A stretch of DNA of 64,000 nt, taken from contig CM057156.1 of NCBI GenBank assembly GCA_029962745.1, positions 1,536,187-1,600,186 of the forward strand, read 5' to 3'. This DNA is from Echinometra lucunter (taxonomy: Eukaryota > Echinodermata > Echinoidea > Camarodonta > Echinometridae). Positions 21,382 through 31,913 of this stretch are shown piece after piece. Position numbers and translations under genes: made by a program. Below the pieces are notes generated by a model. The model was not told the origin of the DNA. It did no database searches and saw nothing but the letters and a program-made list of their open reading frames with translations. Position 1 is the first letter of the stretch, and each line of letters starts with the position of its first letter.

Positions 21382-22712
21382 CTAAAAAGATACAGGATGA
21401 AATATTTGAATTCTGTGTCAACCCTTCCCCCTTCTAAAATGATACAGGATGGAATATTTGAATTCTGTGTCAACCCTTTCCTCTTCTAAAATGATACAGG
21501 ATGGAATATTTGAATTCTGTGTTAAACCTCTCCCCTTCTAAGAAGATACAGGATGAAATATTTGAATTCTGTGTCAACCCTTCCCTCTTCTATAATGATA
21601 CAGGATGGGATGGGGATTTGAATTCTGTATTAAAGCTCTCCCCTTCTAAAATCATACAGGATGGGATATTTGAATTCTGTGTTAACCCTCTTCCCTTCTA
21701 AAATGATACAGGATGGATAATTTCAATTCTGTGTTAACCCTCTCCTCTTCTAAAATGATACAGGATGGAATATTTGAATTCTGTGTTAACTCTCTTCCCT
21801 TCTAAAATGATACAGGATGGATTATTTGAATTCTGTGTTAACCCTCTTCCCTTCTAAAATGATACAGGATGGATAATTTCAATTCTGTGTTAACCCTCTC
21901 CTCTTCTAAAATGATACAGGATGGAATATTTGAATTCTGTGTTAACTCTCTTCCCTTCTAAAATGATACAGGATGGAATATTTGAATTCAGTGTTAACCC
22001 TCTCCTCTTCTAAAATGATACAGGATGGAATATTTGAATTCTGTGTTAACTCTCTTCCCTTCTAAAATGATACAGGATGGATTATTTGAATTCTGTGTTA
22101 ACTCTCTTCCCTTCTAAAATGATACAGGATGGAATAATTGAATTCTGTGTTAACTCTCTTCCCTTCTAAAATGATACAGGATGGAATATTTGAATTCTGT
22201 GTTAACCCTCTTCCCTTCTAAAATGATACAGGATGGAATAATTGAATTCTGTGTTAACTCTCTTCCCTTCTAAAATGATACAGGATGGAATATTTGAATT
22301 CTGTGTTAACTCTCTTCCCTTCTAAAATGATACAGGATGGAATATTTGAATTCTGTGTTAACCCTCTCCTCTTCTAAAATGATACAGGATGGAATATTTG
22401 AATTCTGTGTTAACTCTCTTCCCTTCTAAAATGATACAGGATGGAATAATTGAATTCTGTGTTAACTCTCTTCCCTTCTAAAATGATACAGGATGGAATA
22501 TTTGAATTCTGTGTTAACCCTCTCCTCTTCTAAAATGATACAGGATGGAATAATTGAATTCTGTGTTAACCCTTCCCTCTTCTAAAATGATACAGGATGG
22601 AATAATTGAATTCTGTGTTAACTCTCTTCCCTTCTAAAATGATACAGGATGAAATATTTGAATTCCGTGTTAACTCTCTTCCCTTCTAAAATGATACAGG
22701 ATGAAATATCTA
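21361..22712. repeat. 52-bp minisatellite built from the CERT exon 3 splice acceptor
   Basis: About 26 direct copies. On the minus strand each unit reads ACAGAATTCAAATATTCCAT, CCTGTATCATTTTAG, AAGGGAAGAG(A/G)GTTAAC. The copy nearest the exon contains the real 3' splice site (TTTTTAG/AAGGGGAGAGG) and the first codons of exon 3. The other copies repeat the same junction upstream in the pre-mRNA. The period is not a multiple of three. Confidence 0.95.
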
Positions 22713-23390
22713 CATACATACATACATTTTTGGCAGGCATTCATAAATTTTTGGTGGGTTTTATTGCTTTTAGCTGTTCAGCAGTAAGATAAAAGGCATA
22801 ACTACATGAACATGCTGTGAAGTTTTTTATCTCCTAAAATTGAATATTTATCAAATTAAAGGCGAAATATACATTGGATGCAGGGTCACGGGACACAGAG
22901 TCATGTAGGCCTGCACACATGCAAAACCTACATGTATGAGAGTTCTGTTTAATACATGACAAGTATACACAGCACTGGATCATTGTGGGGGGTCCTAAGT
23001 CCTAACATATAAAATAATGTAACCATTGCATTGCACTCATTTCAAATATCTACAGCGAAATTCACTGAAAATCATGACTGGAATATTACATGATCTTTTT
23101 ACACAAGGGGGCCAATAAGAGACTACATTTAATCAGTGTCATGCCAATTATCTTTTTGCTAACAAAACACATGAGCTTTAAAACTCTTTCAATATGATTC
23201 GGTTCATTTTCAAGATCTACTTTCAAGGAAGTCTAAGCCAAAGCACATCTACTAGTATTTCATTTTCATATAAAATAAAGTTTAAATATGCTTCTGCCGA
23301 CCTAGCACCTGAAAGTGCTCCCCCGACCCTTAGAATGCCCAGGGCTAAGTTTTTCTGTTCTCCTTGTTGTAGGCATTGTTTTTTAATCAA
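22713..23390. other. CERT intron 2, unannotated part
   Basis: No exon or repeat recognised except a short CATA repeat near 22710-22728. Confidence 0.4.
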
Positions 23391-23404
23391 TAATGATAAT
23401 AACA

Positions 23405-23441
<37 letters not shown>

Positions 23442-23570
23442 TAATAATAATAATGATAACAATAATGACAATAATAGTAATAATAATAGTAATGATAATA
23501 ATAATGGTAATAATAATGATAATAATAATAATAACAATAATGAAAAAGAAAAAATAATGATAGTAATAAT
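23391..23570. repeat. (AAT/GAT)n trinucleotide array
   Basis: About 170 bp of AAT units with GAT, AAC and AGT variants in CERT intron 2. Poly-N and poly-L frames over it are products of the repeat. Confidence 0.95.
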
Positions 23571-23664
23571 ACTAACAATATTCAAGGTAAACATGTATAT
23601 ATAGCAAATGTTTCAAAGTGCAAAATCAATGAGAAAAGAGCCCACAACCAATTTCTCTTTTTTT

Positions 23665-24450
23665 GGTTCCATGACATTTGTTCCGCCGACATTTGCTCCG
23701 CCGACAAATGCTCCGAAAATGACGACAAGTGCTCCGCGACAAGTGCTCCGCGACATATGCTCCGCCGACATTTGCTCCGCCGACAATTGCTCCGCCGACA
23801 ATTGCTCCGCCGACAATTGCTCCGCCGACAATTGCTCCGCCGACAATTGCTCCGCCGACATTTGCTCCGCCGACATTTGCTCCGCCGACATTTGCTCCAA
23901 AACGACGACATTTGCTCCGCCGAATTAATTATAATCATCAATAAATTGATTATAATTCTACTCTGCTCCGACAAGTGATAATGATTATGACAACTGCCTC
24001 GCCGCCAATTTCTCCACCGAAATGTTTTGGAAACCACGACACTTGAACCTTGCCCCCCCGCAACACCATTCAGTGAATTTGAGGGCATGCCTTTATTTAT
24101 TTACGTTTATCATTATATGTCACTCTAAATAAGAGTAATCATAGTAAATCAGAGTAGATCTCAAACTGCAAAGTAGTTTGCAAATATAGAAATACTGCGG
24201 TATGTCGGCGGAGCAAATGTCGGCGGAGCAAATGTCGCAGGAGCAAATGTCGTCGTTTCGGAGCAAATGTCGGCGGAGCAAATGTCGGTGGAGCATATGT
24301 CGGCGGAGCAAATGTCGGCGGAGCAAATGTCGGCGGAGCATATGTCGGCAGAGCATACGTCGCGGAGCACTTGTCGCGGAGCACTTGTCGTCATTTTCGG
24401 AGCAGTTGTCGCCGGAGCAAATGTCGCCGGAGCAAATATCGTGTCACCCT
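23665..24450. mobile_element. foldback (TU/FB-like) element with 15-bp repeat arms
   Basis: The left arm (about 23680-23915) is made of direct copies of the 15-bp unit GCTCCGCCGACAATT or GCTCCGCCGACATTT. The right arm (about 24205-24445) holds the same unit in inverted form (GTCGGCGGAGCAAAT). The outermost ends also match inverted (GACATTTGTTCCGCCGAC and GATATTTGCTCCGGCGAC). The core of about 280 bp has no gene. Sea urchin TU and Drosophila FB elements are built this way, from memory. It lies in CERT intron 2 and ends 46 bp from the exon 2 donor. Confidence 0.85.
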
Positions 24451-24496
24451 TTTTTTTGGGGGGGGGGGGGCCGATTGCAGAATGCAGACTACCAAC

Positions 24497-24709
24497 CTTG
24501 AATGATGAGGATGATGTAAGACTAGCCCCTGAGTGGAGAGAGACCATGGAACCATGTCTCTGCAGACTGCTACTCTCAGCTTCGGCCATTGCCTTCTGAG
24601 ACTCCAGGCATTCGATCCATCTCTGGCGAGAATCTCGAGACTTCACTCTCAGGTACCATACGCTGTCGTTGATGCTTACATCAAACCTCAAATGGTCAAA
24701 CTCGTGAAC
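24497..24709 (-). CDS. CERT1: CERT exon 2: end of PH domain and serine-repeat motif
   Basis: A 213-bp exon (71 codons) on the minus strand, phase 0 at both ends. The acceptor is CCTACCAG/GTTCAC and the donor is TTCAAG/GTTGGT. It encodes [20 protein letters not shown], the last strand and helix of the PH domain (WIECLESQK), then [20 protein letters not shown]. The latter matches the CERT serine-repeat motif, whose first serine (human S132) is the protein kinase D site that primes further phosphorylation and switches off Golgi binding and transfer. So the regulatory site is conserved. The downstream intron begins 46 bp before a foldback element. Confidence 0.95.
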
Positions 24710-24723
24710 CTGGTAGGACAATG

Positions 24724-24748
24724 TGATAATAATAATAATAATAACAAT

Positions 24749-24779
<31 letters not shown>

Positions 24780-24815
24780 TAATAATAATGATGATGATGA
24801 TGATGATGATGGTGA
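24724..24815. repeat. (AAT)n then (GAT)n array
   Basis: A trinucleotide array that begins only about 15 bp upstream (minus strand) of the exon 2 acceptor. The intron 1 acceptor therefore has an ATTATTATC-rich lead instead of a usual pyrimidine tract. Confidence 0.9.
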
Positions 24816-25170
24816 TAATACATCATATTGAGTGCAGAAACTACTTCTGTATACATGTATTTTACTGTGCTCCAAGAGCTCTTAAATGTCTTCTGCCGCA
24901 TAATGCTACATGATTCTGAGCACTAGGTTACACAGGGTGTAAATGGAAAAAAAAATAAGTCCGTGTTTTACAACAAATAAGTTTTCACTTCTGATTTGAA
25001 GCTTTTTAATATCTGAGATTTCCTGATATCTAAAGGTAGTGGTAATCTGTCCCACAATCTAGGGACTGCACCAAAAAATGATTGGTTGCCTAGGGTTATT
25101 ATTCTTTTTATTTGGAGGATATGTAATATCAGTGCATCATGTGTACACAGAAATTACGATTACGTGTGTT

Positions 25171-25716
25171 TTAAAGGGAAAGTCCACCCTAGAAGTTTCA
25201 CTGTTTCAATAAAAAGAGTTAAATTTGAAAGGCATTTTGAAAAAGAAATAAGAAAATTACACTCATTAACATTTTCTAGTAAACTACTCTCGGCTCTGTG
25301 AATTGGCAACACTGATGACATCATATGCGAGCAGGTGTCCATTCACTTTGTACATGAAATTTCACATTTTCCCAATTTTCTTGGAAGTTACACATTTTCA
25401 AGCCCCCATAGTCAATGTATGTTCAGAAGAATTGCTTTTTACATAACATACTTTGACTATGGGGTAAGAAAATGTGTAACTTCCTAGAAAATTGAGAAAA
25501 TGTGAAATTTCATGTACAAATTGAATGGAGACCTGCTCGCATATGATGTCATCAGTGTTGCCACTTTGCAGAGCTGAGAGTAATTTACTAGAAAATGTAA
25601 ATGAGTGTAATTTTCTTATTCTTTGACCGATTTTGCTAATTTCTTTTTTAAAATTCTGTTCAAATTTATCTTCTTTTACTGAAACAGTGAAACTTCCAGT
25701 GTGGACTTTTCCTTCA
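25171..25716. mobile_element. complete TTAAAGGG palindromic MITE (~545 bp)
   Basis: Two arms of about 270 bp are near-perfect inverted copies. The left starts TTAAAGGGAAAGTCCACCCT and the right ends in the inverted form (GTGGACTTTTCCTTCAA). The centre is CATACTTTGACTATGGGG. Inner marks are CTCTCGGCTCTG, AATTGGCAACACTGATGACA and TCATATGCGAGCAGG. It is the best reference for the half copies at 19308 and 27568 and for the altered copy at 31911. Confidence 0.9.
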
Positions 25717-26462
25717 AAGTGGTATACTGTACATGTACATGTAATATGGGCAAATCAATCTGTTCTAAACCTGCTATATAAACTTTACTGTAGATCTATG
25801 AACCCATTAGTACTCTAATTACTTGTACATGTAACACATGCATAGAAGATAGCTTTCATGTTATCTTGCTCAAAACCTTTTTTTACGAATACATCTCAAT
25901 TTATAAATCCTATTCTATGCTTATTTCTATACACTGTTGCTAATGAAGTTGGAATATACATGTATGCAAAATCGTTTACATCCATTAATGAAATGATTTT
26001 GACAAGGATTTCTTCCTAACAGATAAATAAATACATTACCTGATTAAACTGAAATATCATAATTATTTTTTGTTTTGTGTAACTCCTAAACCATGTGTAT
26101 GCTTGAAAGTAAGAAATTACAGGACCCACGGCTTTAAGTCCCCTCCGACGGTAATGACGAATAATTATTTACAAAAGGGCACTATTTTGTAGGTCATCGA
26201 CATCGATATGGTTTTGAACAAGGGATCTTGGTAACGATTGCAATTGCTTCAGCACTGAATCGTGTGCATACGCACCTGGGGCTGGGGTAGGGGGCAACCC
26301 TAGAAATATCATGAAAAACTAAGAAAATGTAATAATATTTTTAATACTGCATTGCATTTGCCCCCACCCCAACTGAAAAATCCCTTTGTACATGTATGGT
26401 CATGCATTGAAGCATAATACTGTACCTCTGTACTCCTGGAAAGATCTACAATGTAAGCTTCG
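25717..26462. other. CERT intron 1, unannotated part
   Basis: AT-rich non-coding sequence with a GTACATGTACATGTAA tract near 25730. Nothing else recognised. Confidence 0.4.
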
Positions 26463-26876
26463 TTAACCCATTCGTGACAGAGGTCCACATTTTGTGGTTT
26501 GGCCTAATATCTTTTGATGGAAAGCCCTAAAAATCATACCAAATACATGAGCAAAAGAGCAAAAAATTCTACACAAACTGTGCCCATTTTGGTTGCATCA
26601 ATATTCGTTGTTTGATGCTGAAGATTTTTTAAAGGAAAATAAGCATTAAAATCCTTAAATTGGCAATGTGATAGAAAGTCTAAAATCACAGTTTTCCCCT
26701 GCAAATTGGCAACTTTTTGACTTCTCGTCATAATTTCTGTCAATTTATATTCATTTCAGATACATGATGTCTCATAAGAAAAACATAGCAATAAAATAAA
26801 AATGTTGGTGTTGCCAATTTGAAGAATAAACGCTGATCAAATTAGGCTCTAAATAATTCCTGTCACAAAGGGTTCA
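26463..26876. mobile_element. TTAA-type MITE, family B, copy 1
   Basis: It starts TTAACCCATTCGTGACAGAG and ends with the inverted CTGTCACAAAGGGTTCA. The inside has TCCACATTTTGTGGTTTGGC, TTAAATTGGCAATG and GCAAATTGGCAACTTTTTGA. A copy in the same orientation lies at 62508-62920. Confidence 0.75.
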
Positions 26877-27567
26877 TCATGAATGAATCATAATGTCACA
26901 ATCAACTGTTGAGTGGAACATTCTGAGGTAAGTAAGAATAAATATCATTCCAACTTTATGAGTAATAGTGTACATGTACATACAGTACATGCACATGCAC
27001 ACGTACTAATGATTTGTGATTCCAACTTTCACGGGGGTATCACAGAACACTCCGAAATTGTTAATGGAAGGTTTTAAAGCAGTGTGACTGATTTCATGGC
27101 AAAGAATTACTATGACTGTTCAATACTGAAGCATGTACATGACTATTCCCTTTGGCTTTCCATCATAAGTACTGCCCCCCCCCCCACCCCCCAGTTCATA
27201 TGAGAGCCCCATGCCTAAGTTATAGAGCCAGTGCACAATCAAGACCATCACGTAGTCAGCTTTTTTTTTCTTACTTCTAAGTCTCGACTCTAAAGATGAG
27301 ACAGACTCAACCCAGGGCTATAAATAGAAGAATGTGAACCTCATGCACCAAGTAAATGGTAAAAGATAGAAAGCTCCCATTTTGGACTTGGTGTGGTGCC
27401 CCTCTGAATGGATTTTTGTGCCCTCCAAAATTAGCCGTGACCTAGTAAGGTCACCTAAATTCTAGGCCTGCCATGTACTCTCCATTCAACAAAGGTACAA
27501 TGTATTAAACTCCAGCAGATTAAATTACATGTAGAACAGGAACATTGGTAAACTACCAGCAACTACA
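26877..27567. other. CERT intron 1, unannotated part
   Basis: Non-coding; a C run lies at about 27177-27192. No exon recognised. Confidence 0.4.
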
Positions 27568-27893
27568 TTAAAGGGAAAGTCGACCCAAAATTTTCACTGT
27601 TTCAATAAATGGGGTTGAATTGGAACAACATTTTAGAAAAGAAATGAGCAAAATTGGTCAAAGAATAAGAAAAATACACTACATTTTCTAGTAAATTACC
27701 CTCGGCTCTGCAAATTGGCAACACTGATGACATCATACATGTATGCGAGCAGCTCTCCATTCACTTTGTACATGAAATTTCACATTTTCTCAATTTTCTT
27801 GGAAGTTACACATTTTCTCACCCCATAGTCAAAGTACATGTACATGTACGTTATGTAAAAAGCAATTCTTCCGAACATTCATTGACTATGGGG
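27568..27893. mobile_element. half copy of the TTAAAGGG palindromic MITE
   Basis: It follows the left arm of the complete element from TTAAAGGGAAAGTCGACCC to the centre, then stops just inside the right arm (TTCATTGACTATGGGGG). The second LINE starts directly after it. This half shows no excess of A-to-G change. Confidence 0.75.
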
Positions 27894-27895
27894 GT

Positions 27896-28902
27896 TTGAA
27901 ACATGAACAGACAGCTGAGGACTTGGTAAATGCAGTAATAGACCTTGATCAAAAAGGATTTGGTGACAGCATCACCTTTGTTGCCAAGAATCTGTTCATA
28001 CTTCCCAAATGTGACCCAAAAGATTTGGACCCATTTGCTAACCTGCAGAGGCTTTTACAGCTTGAGGAGAAGGTACAATGTACAAACTCTTGGGTCTTCC
28101 TGCAATGAAGCAGCCTGTAAAATTATCAAACACACTGATGAACTGGAAAAGTTGACCAACTCTGTCAAAGCTAACAAGCTTTTGATTAAGAAAAGCACCT
28201 TATTGCCTAAACCATCCTATGCTGACATTACATACGAGTCGTTACATGACCAAGTCATGTCTCCACATAGTAGGCTTGCCCCAGATCCAAGCAGGAACCC
28301 AGAAGCTGCCAAGGGAGATACTGGCACCAAGCGGGATGCAAAACAGGATCCAGGAATTAAATCACCATTGCAGCTTGCCCAAAATGGCTAGCCCAGCAGA
28401 TGCAGATCACAAAAAGTCGCTTCATGACGAGCCTTTCTTCTTCACCTTGGATAAGAAATCGCGCATCGACAAGAGTAAAGCATCTGCAGATCCCAGTTGG
28501 AAAGAAGTGAAAAGAAGAAAGAAAACATACACTAAAGATGTAGATAGTAGTAGGAGAGTAGTTGAAAGAGTAAAAAGTAAAAGTGGTAGGATTCATGGAA
28601 GTGCAAAAAGTGATAGTCTTCTTGGAGCGCCTCCTCCTAGGAGAGATTTCTTTGTATCCAGAGCAGTTAAATCAACAACCGATAATCAGTTGCAGGAATA
28701 TCTGAAAAGCAAAGGCATTCAGGATGTAGAGATCACCTGCCTCTCAAACCCACAAGCTACACTGAAGTCGTTCAAACTTACAGTTCCTGTCAAGGATAAG
28801 GAAAGAGTAATGAACGAGGATTTATGGCCATGCAGGCTTTGTGTACAAAGATGGAGAAGGAGAAGATTCTCAGATGAGACAAAAAATGACAATGACACAT
28901 AA
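27896..28902 (+). pseudogene. LINE ORF1 remnant (second family)
   Basis: Three overlapping frames form one protein-like path, so frameshifts are present. The start is MKHEQTAEDLVNAVIDLDQK. The middle has CNEAACKIIKHTDELEKLTN. The end has RRDFFVSRAVKSTTDNQLQE, VEITCLSNP, FKLTVPVKDKERVMNEDLWP and a basic C-terminus. The stretch from DFFVSR to DLWPCRL resembles an RNA-binding domain common in invertebrate LINE ORF1 proteins. It is not functional as it stands. Confidence 0.65.
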
Positions 28903-29056
28903 CTTAACTATTATTACTTATAACTGTTAATTTGCAAATGACTTGAAGCTGCCTTATTTACATGAACTAATTAACAATTGTGATTTTTTATTCATTCAGG
29001 AACATGCTTTATCTAGATCTCAGTTGGGATGAATTGGTAAACATTGTGTTTGTGCA

Positions 29057-29864
29057 ATGAATGAAAATGTCTTCTTGTATGGTAGACCATTCGGTGGTTG
29101 TGCAATACTGTGGAAAAGTGATCTTCATGTTAATGTTAAACCTGTCGTTACCGAGTCCTCAAGAATGGCTGCCATACTTGTTGAATTGGACAATGCAGAA
29201 AAAATACTTCTAGTCTGTGTTTACATGCCCTGTGATGATCGATATTTAACAGGTAATTTGAAGGAATTTGTAAATGTGCTTAATGACATAGAAGAGATGA
29301 TGGAGAATGTTCATGCTGATTATATATGCATTGGAGGGGACTGGAATACTGACCCAAACAGAGGTACTTATCAGACTAAGAAATTTTTAGAGTTTTTAGA
29401 GAGATGCTCACTTGTTCTGTGTACAGTTGATCTGATGTGTAATTTTTTAGTATACTTTCTGTAGTAAGGGCAATAATGCAAAATCACTTATTCATCACTT
29501 TTTTTTGACAGGTAATTTACTTGATGCTATGCAGATGTATGACATTGTTGATGGTGTAAATAACCAATCTGACCGCATTGCAGTTAAATGTATTTTGCAT
29601 GTCAAGGTATCTCAATTTGAAGAAAGATTGGTAAACAGTGAACGGAGTTGTAAGATAAATTGGAAACTTGCGTTATCCGAGGATATTGATAGGTATAGGC
29701 AAAGTGTTGATGTGTATGTTAAAGGCATGGAAACACCGAATGTGATACACTGCAAGAATTTGTGCTGTAATGACACAATACACAAAAAGGAAAGTGAAAA
29801 TTTTCATGAAGGAATTATTCAGATATTGTTAGTGATGAGTCTTTCAGTATTACTCCAATGAAAC
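29057..29864 (+). pseudogene. LINE endonuclease remnant
   Basis: Endonuclease-like motifs remain: GGCAILWKSDL, MAAILVEL, LLVCVYMPCDDR and CIGGDWNTDPNR. The last holds the GDWN motif of AP-type endonucleases. A stop at 29462 and a frame change before 29505 break it; the following frame (MTGNLLDAMQMYDIVDG, NQSDRIAV) continues the domain. The final SDH part is not intact. Confidence 0.7.
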
Positions 29865-30199
29865 GCAAGAGAAAAGTAGTGCCTGGTTGGACAGAATGGG
29901 TTGAAAAATATTTCAGGGAAGCACTCTTTTGGCATAACATTTGGGTAGAAAATGGACGTCCATTGGAAGGGGTGTTGTTTGATGTCCATAATATACACTG
30001 ATCTCAGTACCATAAAGCATGTACAATGTAAGATGGTGATGAAGAAGGAAAAGGAAATAAATTGTGATCGGATTGCAAATGCCATCGCTTGTAAGAATGT
30101 TCACTCTTTCTGGAGTGAGGTTAAGAGTTTCAATAAAGGTAACCGCAATGTGTACTCTGGATAGGTTGATGGTATTCAGGGTAGGGAAAATATTGCAAT

Positions 30200-31527
30200 T
30201 TGTTTTCCAGTAAATTTGAGAGTCTTTATAATAGTGTAAGCTATGATGGTGATGATATGAGAGAATTAGAAGAATGTATAGAAAGCAATGTGAATGTGAA
30301 ATGTAAATGTAGGGAGGGTAACCAGGCATTTCACACTATTACAGAAAGTGAAATTTCAAGTGCTATTGATAGATTAAAGTTCTCCAAAAGAGATGATGTG
30401 TCAGGAATTATGTCTGATCATATTATTCATGCTAAAACTATTATAAATAATGTTCTGGCACTGCTGTTTACCATAATGCTTTCGCATGGTTATTCACCAG
30501 ACACACTAGGTAGAAATACAATTATTCCTATTCCCAAAGGTAAATGGGCAAATTTGGGGGACTCAGGTAAGTTTAGGGCTATTACACTGGGTAGTATTAT
30601 TGGTAAAGTTCTAGAATTGGTTATTATGAACAGAGACAAGACTATTTGTTAACAAATGAATTACAGTTTGGGTTTAAGGAAGGTATGTCAACCACGCAAT
30701 GCACTGCTATGGTGGTTGAGACTGTGTCCTACTTTAACCATGATGGATGTAATGTTTATGGCCTTTTTCTTGATGCCAGTAAGGCATTTGACAGGGTTAA
30801 CTATGTCAAGCTTTTCTCACTATTATGCAAGAGAGGAGTATGCCCTCTTATTTGTAGGTTGTTGCTGAATATTTACAAAAACCAGAAATTACGTCTCAAG
30901 TGGAACGGCGCATATTCAGATTGTTTTTCAGTTATGAATGACATAAAACAAGGGGGTGTTATTTCCCCATGCTTGTTTTGTGTTTATATTGATCAGTTGA
31001 GGTTGGATTGAGAGAAAATGGAGTGGGTTGTTTCATGGGCAGCAAATATATGGGTGCGTTTGCTTATGCAGATGACTTGGTTTTATTATCTCCTGTTTCT
31101 GCTCTACAAAAAAATGGTAAAAATTTGTAGTAATTTTGCATGTAGCTTTGATATTCAATTTAACAGTACTATAAGTCAATTGATTGGCTTTAAATGCAGC
31201 AGTAAAGATGTTTTAGATCCAGGTATTATGTTAAATGGTCAAAAGATTTCAATGTTGGACGAAGTAACCCATCTTGGACATAGACTCTCCAAGAAAATTT
31301 ATGACTCTAATGTGCATGCTGATAAATGTGTTGCAGATTTCAATAGACAGTGTAATATATTTCTTGCTAACTTCAAATATGCAAACTCATTCATGTACAT
31401 AAGGAACAGTTTATTTCACAGATATTGTTCCAGTTTTTATGGCTCGCAATCATGCCCACTTTATGAAGGTAGTTTTGATAAGATGTGCACTCAATGGAGA
31501 ATTGCTTTCGACATGTGTGGAAAATAA
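30200..31527 (+). pseudogene. LINE reverse transcriptase remnant
   Basis: The order of RT motifs is kept but spread over several frames: SEISSAIDRLKFSKRDDVSG, IIPIPKG, KFRAITLGSIIGKVLE, then LQFGFKEGMSTTQCTAMV, FLDASKAFDRVNYVKLF and IKQGGVISPCLFCVYIDQL. The catalytic stretch AYADDLVLLS is at about 31058-31087 but out of frame with the ORF that starts at 31018. Later LDEVTHLGHRL belongs to the thumb region. Frame breaks lie near 30650, 31010 and 31100. Confidence 0.75.
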
Positions 31528-31913
31528 CTTGGCAAACACATAGTAGACTCCTTCCTCACATAGCTGATGTATGTATGCCACCTGAACTGTGGTTTGCAAA
31601 AAGAATGATTTCTTTTGTGAAGAATGCCCAAAACTCTTCCAATACTATAGTAGCATATATTTTTGGTATGAGTCAGTTTGGTTCTCACTCAATAATGGGG
31701 TGCAATATACATTTGTTACAGAGTCAGTTTGATATGAGCTGCAAAGAGGTGATGCATACCTGGAATCACACATGTTTGAAAGATGTAGAGAATAAAAGGG
31801 TTGCCGAGCAAATCAAAGAACTTGTATTTGTTAGGGATAGGTGTGTCTATGGGGTTGGGGCTCTGAGCAAGGAAGAATGCAAAACAATAATTACCTTCCT
31901 TTGCTTGCATTAA
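31485..31913 (+). pseudogene. LINE ORF2 C-terminal remnant
   Basis: It reads HVWKITWQTHSRLLPHIADV and later WNHTCLKDVENKRVAEQIKE, ending in ITFLCLH. The stop codon (TAA) falls on the TTAA edge of the MITE, so the natural C-terminus may have been cut by the MITE insertion. Confidence 0.6.

Noticed and set aside
21234..21701. Plus-strand ORFs with repeated [20 protein letters not shown]
   Set aside because: They are plus-strand readings of the 52-bp minisatellite and of CERT exon 3.
23582..24901. Overlapping CSADI, FAPPT, EQMSA and LLRRH repeat ORFs on both strands as a repeat protein gene
   Set aside because: The 15-bp DNA unit is open in all frames and arranged as inverted arms of a foldback element. 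Only the part at 24497-24709 is a real exon.
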